From CAYLXU01 sp964388055 (GTDB taxonomy: Bacteria > Patescibacteriota > Minisyncoccia > UBA6257 > JACRHW01): a stretch of 7,103 bases of DNA. A model generated the notes under the pieces. The model saw only the letters and a list, made by a program, of their open reading frames with translations, was not told where the DNA came from and made no database searches. Location: contig CAYLXU010000043.1 of NCBI GenBank assembly GCA_964388055.1, positions 1 to 7,103 on the forward strand. The letters run 5' to 3'. Below, piece after piece: positions 5,521 through 7,103 of the stretch. Position 1 is the first letter of the stretch. Every line of letters starts with the position of its first letter. Made by a program: the position numbers and the translations under genes.

Positions 5521-6103
5521 GTATTCCCAATGCTTCGCGCACTCTTTTTTGTACCTCCTCTACAGTACCCTCGCCATCAACTGTTACCAATCTTCCGGAG
5601 GACTCATAGTAGCGTACAACTGGCATTACCTCTGTTTCAAACCAATCTAATCTGCTCTTAATCGCCTCATCCGTGTCGTCCGCTCGTCCGCGCGCCTTAA
5701 GTCGTTGTGAAACCTCGCCATGACCAACATCGAGCAAGATTGCAACCATATCCTCCTCCCGCTCAAACCACTCAAGTGTGGCATCTAATACCTCTGCTTC
5801 GTGCAATTTTCTAGGAGATCCATCGAAGAAAATTATTTCATCATTTTCCTGGAGACGGGTCATAATATCATTTTGCCACATGTAAATCGCAACCCACTCC
5901 TGAATCAGCTTCCCTGCGTTTAAAATCTCTTTTACTTTTCTTCCCGCAAACGTATCCTTGCTGCCCAAAGAACGCAAAAGTTCTCCGATAGATATATAAA
6001 GCGTCTTCTTTCCCTGAGACAAAAGATACTCATCGAGAAGTTTAAGCTGGGTTCCTTTTCCTGCTCCACTTCTCCCAAGAAAAACCACGTTTTTAAATTT
6101 CAT
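5507..6103 (-). CDS. adk: Adenylate kinase-like nucleoside monophosphate kinase
   Basis: Expected to catalyse ATP + AMP = 2 ADP. The 198-residue protein has the NMP-kinase fold: P-loop GRSGAGKGT (10-18, K16), AMP-lid segment ISIGELLR (37-44, R44), DGSPR (94-98) and a short LID with RLKARGRADDTDE (134-146), then R151 in SRLDWF and RYYESSGRLVTVDG near the C-terminus. The LID is of the short, zinc-free kind. The AMP pocket is unusual: the Thr of ISTGD is Ile (I39), DGFPR is DGSPR, and the Gln that reads adenine (Q92 in E. coli) aligns with E102. Position between secY and map is the spc-operon place of adk, which supports orthology; the base specificity is less certain. The ATG at 6103-6101 is preceded by a T-rich run with no Shine-Dalgarno. 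Its last 14 bases overlap map. Confidence 0.9.
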   Translation of the reverse strand: MKFKNVVFLGRSGAGKGTQLKLLDEYLLSQGKKTLYISIGELLRSLGSKDTFAGRKVKEILNAGKLIQEWVAIYMWQNDIMTRLQENDEIIFFDGSPRKLHEAEVLDATLEWFEREEDMVAILLDVGHGEVSQRLKARGRADDTDEAIKSRLDWFETEVMPVVRYYESSGRLVTVDGEGTVEEVQKRVREALGIHDSN

Positions 6104-6127
6104 AAAAAAATAAAAAAGGTTACATTA

Positions 6128-6152
6128 AAATCACAAATACCCAAATCACAAA
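6128..6152. repeat. 10-base direct repeat upstream of adk
   Basis: AAATCACAAA occurs perfectly at 6128-6137 and 6143-6152, separated by TACCC, giving a 15-base period. On the transcribed strand the copies read TTTGTGATTT. They lie 25-50 bases before the adk ATG, where a promoter or regulator site could be; TTGTGA in the upstream copy and TTTAAT 16 bases on make a poor -35/-10 pair. Confidence 0.6.
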
Positions 6153-6184
6153 ACTGAAACTAAGGAGATTGGGTAAAAATCGGT

Positions 6185-6237
6185 GAGATCCAAGGCGCAA
6201 GCGAGGAGCAGAGCCGGGGCTTGCAACGCAGGAGATC
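6185..6237. repeat. GC-rich imperfect palindrome in the secY-adk gap
   Basis: GCAAGC (6197-6202) and GCTTGC (6219-6224) form a stem around a 16-base GC-rich loop; further GC/GC and GATC/GATC pairs outside it extend the arms with bulges. GAGATC is also directly repeated at 6185-6190 and 6232-6237, framing the element. It is much richer in G+C than the sequence around it. On the transcribed strand ATTTTTA follows a few bases later, so it may serve as a leaky terminator of secY; a dispersed REP-like element is the other possibility. No protein-coding sense is seen in it. Confidence 0.5.
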
Positions 6238-6253
6238 GCGATGTTTGTCCAAT

Positions 6254-7103
6254 CTATTCGTATTCGCGCATCACTACCTGTGATTGTACCTGTTTCATAG
6301 TCTCAATTGCAACTGAGACCACAATGAGGAGTGCGGTTCCTCCAAGACTAAACGCGGTAATACCGCTTGCCGCCTGGACAAGGTTAGGAAGAATGGCAAG
6401 CACACCAAGTCCCAACGCCCCAAAAAAGGTTATCCTGCCCATTACTTTGCTAATGAAGTCAGATGTTGATGTTCCAGGTCTTATACCGGGGATAAACCCA
6501 CCAAACCTTTGAAGATTTTTTGCAATCTCCCGAGGATCAAATGTAATTGCGGTGTAAAAATAGGTAAAGAACACTACCAGGAAGAAATATGCCGCATTAT
6601 AGAACACCTTATTTGCATAGAATGCATTAACCCAATCCTGCATGCTTGTAGCCCACTCAATATGAAATACCGCTAATATTTGAGCGATGAACTGTGGAAA
6701 GAGTAATACTGAAATCGCAAAAATAATAGGAATTACACCTGCCTGTATAAGACGCAAAGGAAGATAGGTAGAAACACCTCCGTACATTTTTGCACCACGC
6801 ACCTGTTTCGCATAAGAAACGGGAATTTTTCGCTCGCCCTCATTAATAAACACAACCCCAATCACAACAAGGAGAGCCATGAGTGCAAAACCGACATAGG
6901 CAGGCAAAAGTCTTGGATCGTACGTCTGAATAAATTGCCAAAAGCTTTGTGGTGCGGCAGCTACAATACCACCAAAAATGATAAGAGAAACTCCATTTCC
7001 AATCTTTTGCTCGGTAATAAGTTCCCCAAGCCACATAAGGATCATGCTTCCCGCAAGAATGAGAGTGAGGTTAGTGATCATGTCAACGGGTGTTAACACG
7101 TCA
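6254..7103 (-). CDS. secY: Protein translocase subunit SecY, C-terminal part (runs off the right edge)
   Basis: SecY is the pore subunit of the SecYEG channel in the cytoplasmic membrane. The visible 282 residues correspond to the end of transmembrane segment 4 through segment 10. Landmarks in order: MILMWLGELIT and IGNGVSLIIF (TM4 end and TM5), ALLVVIGVVFINEGERKIP (TM6 and the start of cytoplasmic loop C4), GVIPIIFAISVLLFP (TM7), AAYFFLVVFFTYFYTAITFDP (TM8), GGFIPGIRPGTST (loop C5, with the Arg equivalent to E. coli R357 needed for SecA-driven transport), ITFFGALGLGVLAILP (TM9) and GGTALLIVVSVAIETMKQVQSQ (TM10), ending MREYE. The C-terminal tail is very short compared with E. coli. The reading frame is open to the edge; the N-terminus and plug lie outside. 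secY followed by adk and map is the classic spc-operon order. Confidence 0.97.
   Translation of the reverse strand, partial: DVLTPVDMITNLTLILAGSMILMWLGELITEQKIGNGVSLIIFGGIVAAAPQSFWQFIQTYDPRLLPAYVGFALMALLVVIGVVFINEGERKIPVSYAKQVRGAKMYGGVSTYLPLRLIQAGVIPIIFAISVLLFPQFIAQILAVFHIEWATSMQDWVNAFYANKVFYNAAYFFLVVFFTYFYTAITFDPREIAKNLQRFGGFIPGIRPGTSTSDFISKVMGRITFFGALGLGVLAILPNLVQAASGITAFSLGGTALLIVVSVAIETMKQVQSQVVMREYE

Noticed and set aside
6104..6127. T-rich run on the transcribed strand just before adk as a strong intrinsic terminator of secY
   Set aside because: The nearest stem (6139-6174) ends about 20 bases before the T run and is weak and bulged, so the canonical hairpin-plus-T-tract arrangement is not met.
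6183..6512. Plus-strand frame of 109 codons starting at a GTG, with AAGGAG upstream
   Set aside because: The AAGGAG is about 15 bases from the GTG, too far, and most of the frame is antisense to the conserved secY C-terminus. The protein shows no known motif.
1..7103. Search for tRNA, rRNA, CRISPR arrays, insertion sequences and toxin-antitoxin or defence genes
   Set aside because: Nothing with the needed repeats, cloverleaf, transposase motifs or small paired genes was seen; almost every base is taken up by ordinary housekeeping genes.

Overview
The window is a compact, gene-dense stretch of bacterial DNA in which every supportable gene lies on the minus strand, so it reads from right to left. 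The gene set, the short tight coding, the scarcity of Shine-Dalgarno motifs and the sequence character of several proteins (a divergent adenylate kinase with GRSGAGKGTQ and DGSPR motifs, a short Pgk with GGAKMGTK, a COG1085-type GalT) suggest a Candidate Phyla Radiation / Patescibacteria genome, probably of the Parcubacteria type. That assignment is an inference from protein style and gene order; there is no rRNA or ribosomal protein here to test it.

Layout in the direction of transcription: (1) 7103-6254, the C-terminal two thirds of secY, cut by the right edge; (2) a 150-base gap, 6253-6104, the only sizeable non-coding stretch, holding a GC-rich imperfect palindrome, a weak second stem and a 10-base direct repeat; (3) adk, map and ruvX, where adk and map overlap by 14 bases and map and ruvX are 2 bases apart; (4) a 44-base gap with a perfect TATAAT; (5) an ALG5-like family 2 glycosyltransferase, galT, tpiA and pgk, where galT/tpiA and tpiA/pgk each share an ATGA overlap; (6) rnhA; (7) the N-terminal 68 residues of a PHP-domain phosphoesterase, starting on the base after the rnhA stop and cut by the left edge.

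The genes fall into three themes. secY-adk-map is the familiar tail of the spc ribosomal-protein operon (protein export, nucleotide balance, N-terminal Met removal), but here it continues into ruvX instead of infA/rpmJ/rpsM. The middle block joins a lipid-linked-sugar type glycosyltransferase and a nucleotide-sugar uridylyltransferase-like enzyme to two glycolytic enzymes made from overlapping reading frames. The last block holds nucleic-acid or phosphoester hydrolases (RNase HI, PHP).

I found no mobile element, CRISPR array, tRNA or rRNA, toxin-antitoxin pair or defence system, and no clear sign of a new multi-gene system. What deserves a second look is smaller: unusual residues at substrate sites of Adk, Pgk, GalT and RuvX, terminator-like hairpins inside map and the PHP gene, the palindrome in the secY-adk gap, and a probable internal promoter before the glycosyltransferase.
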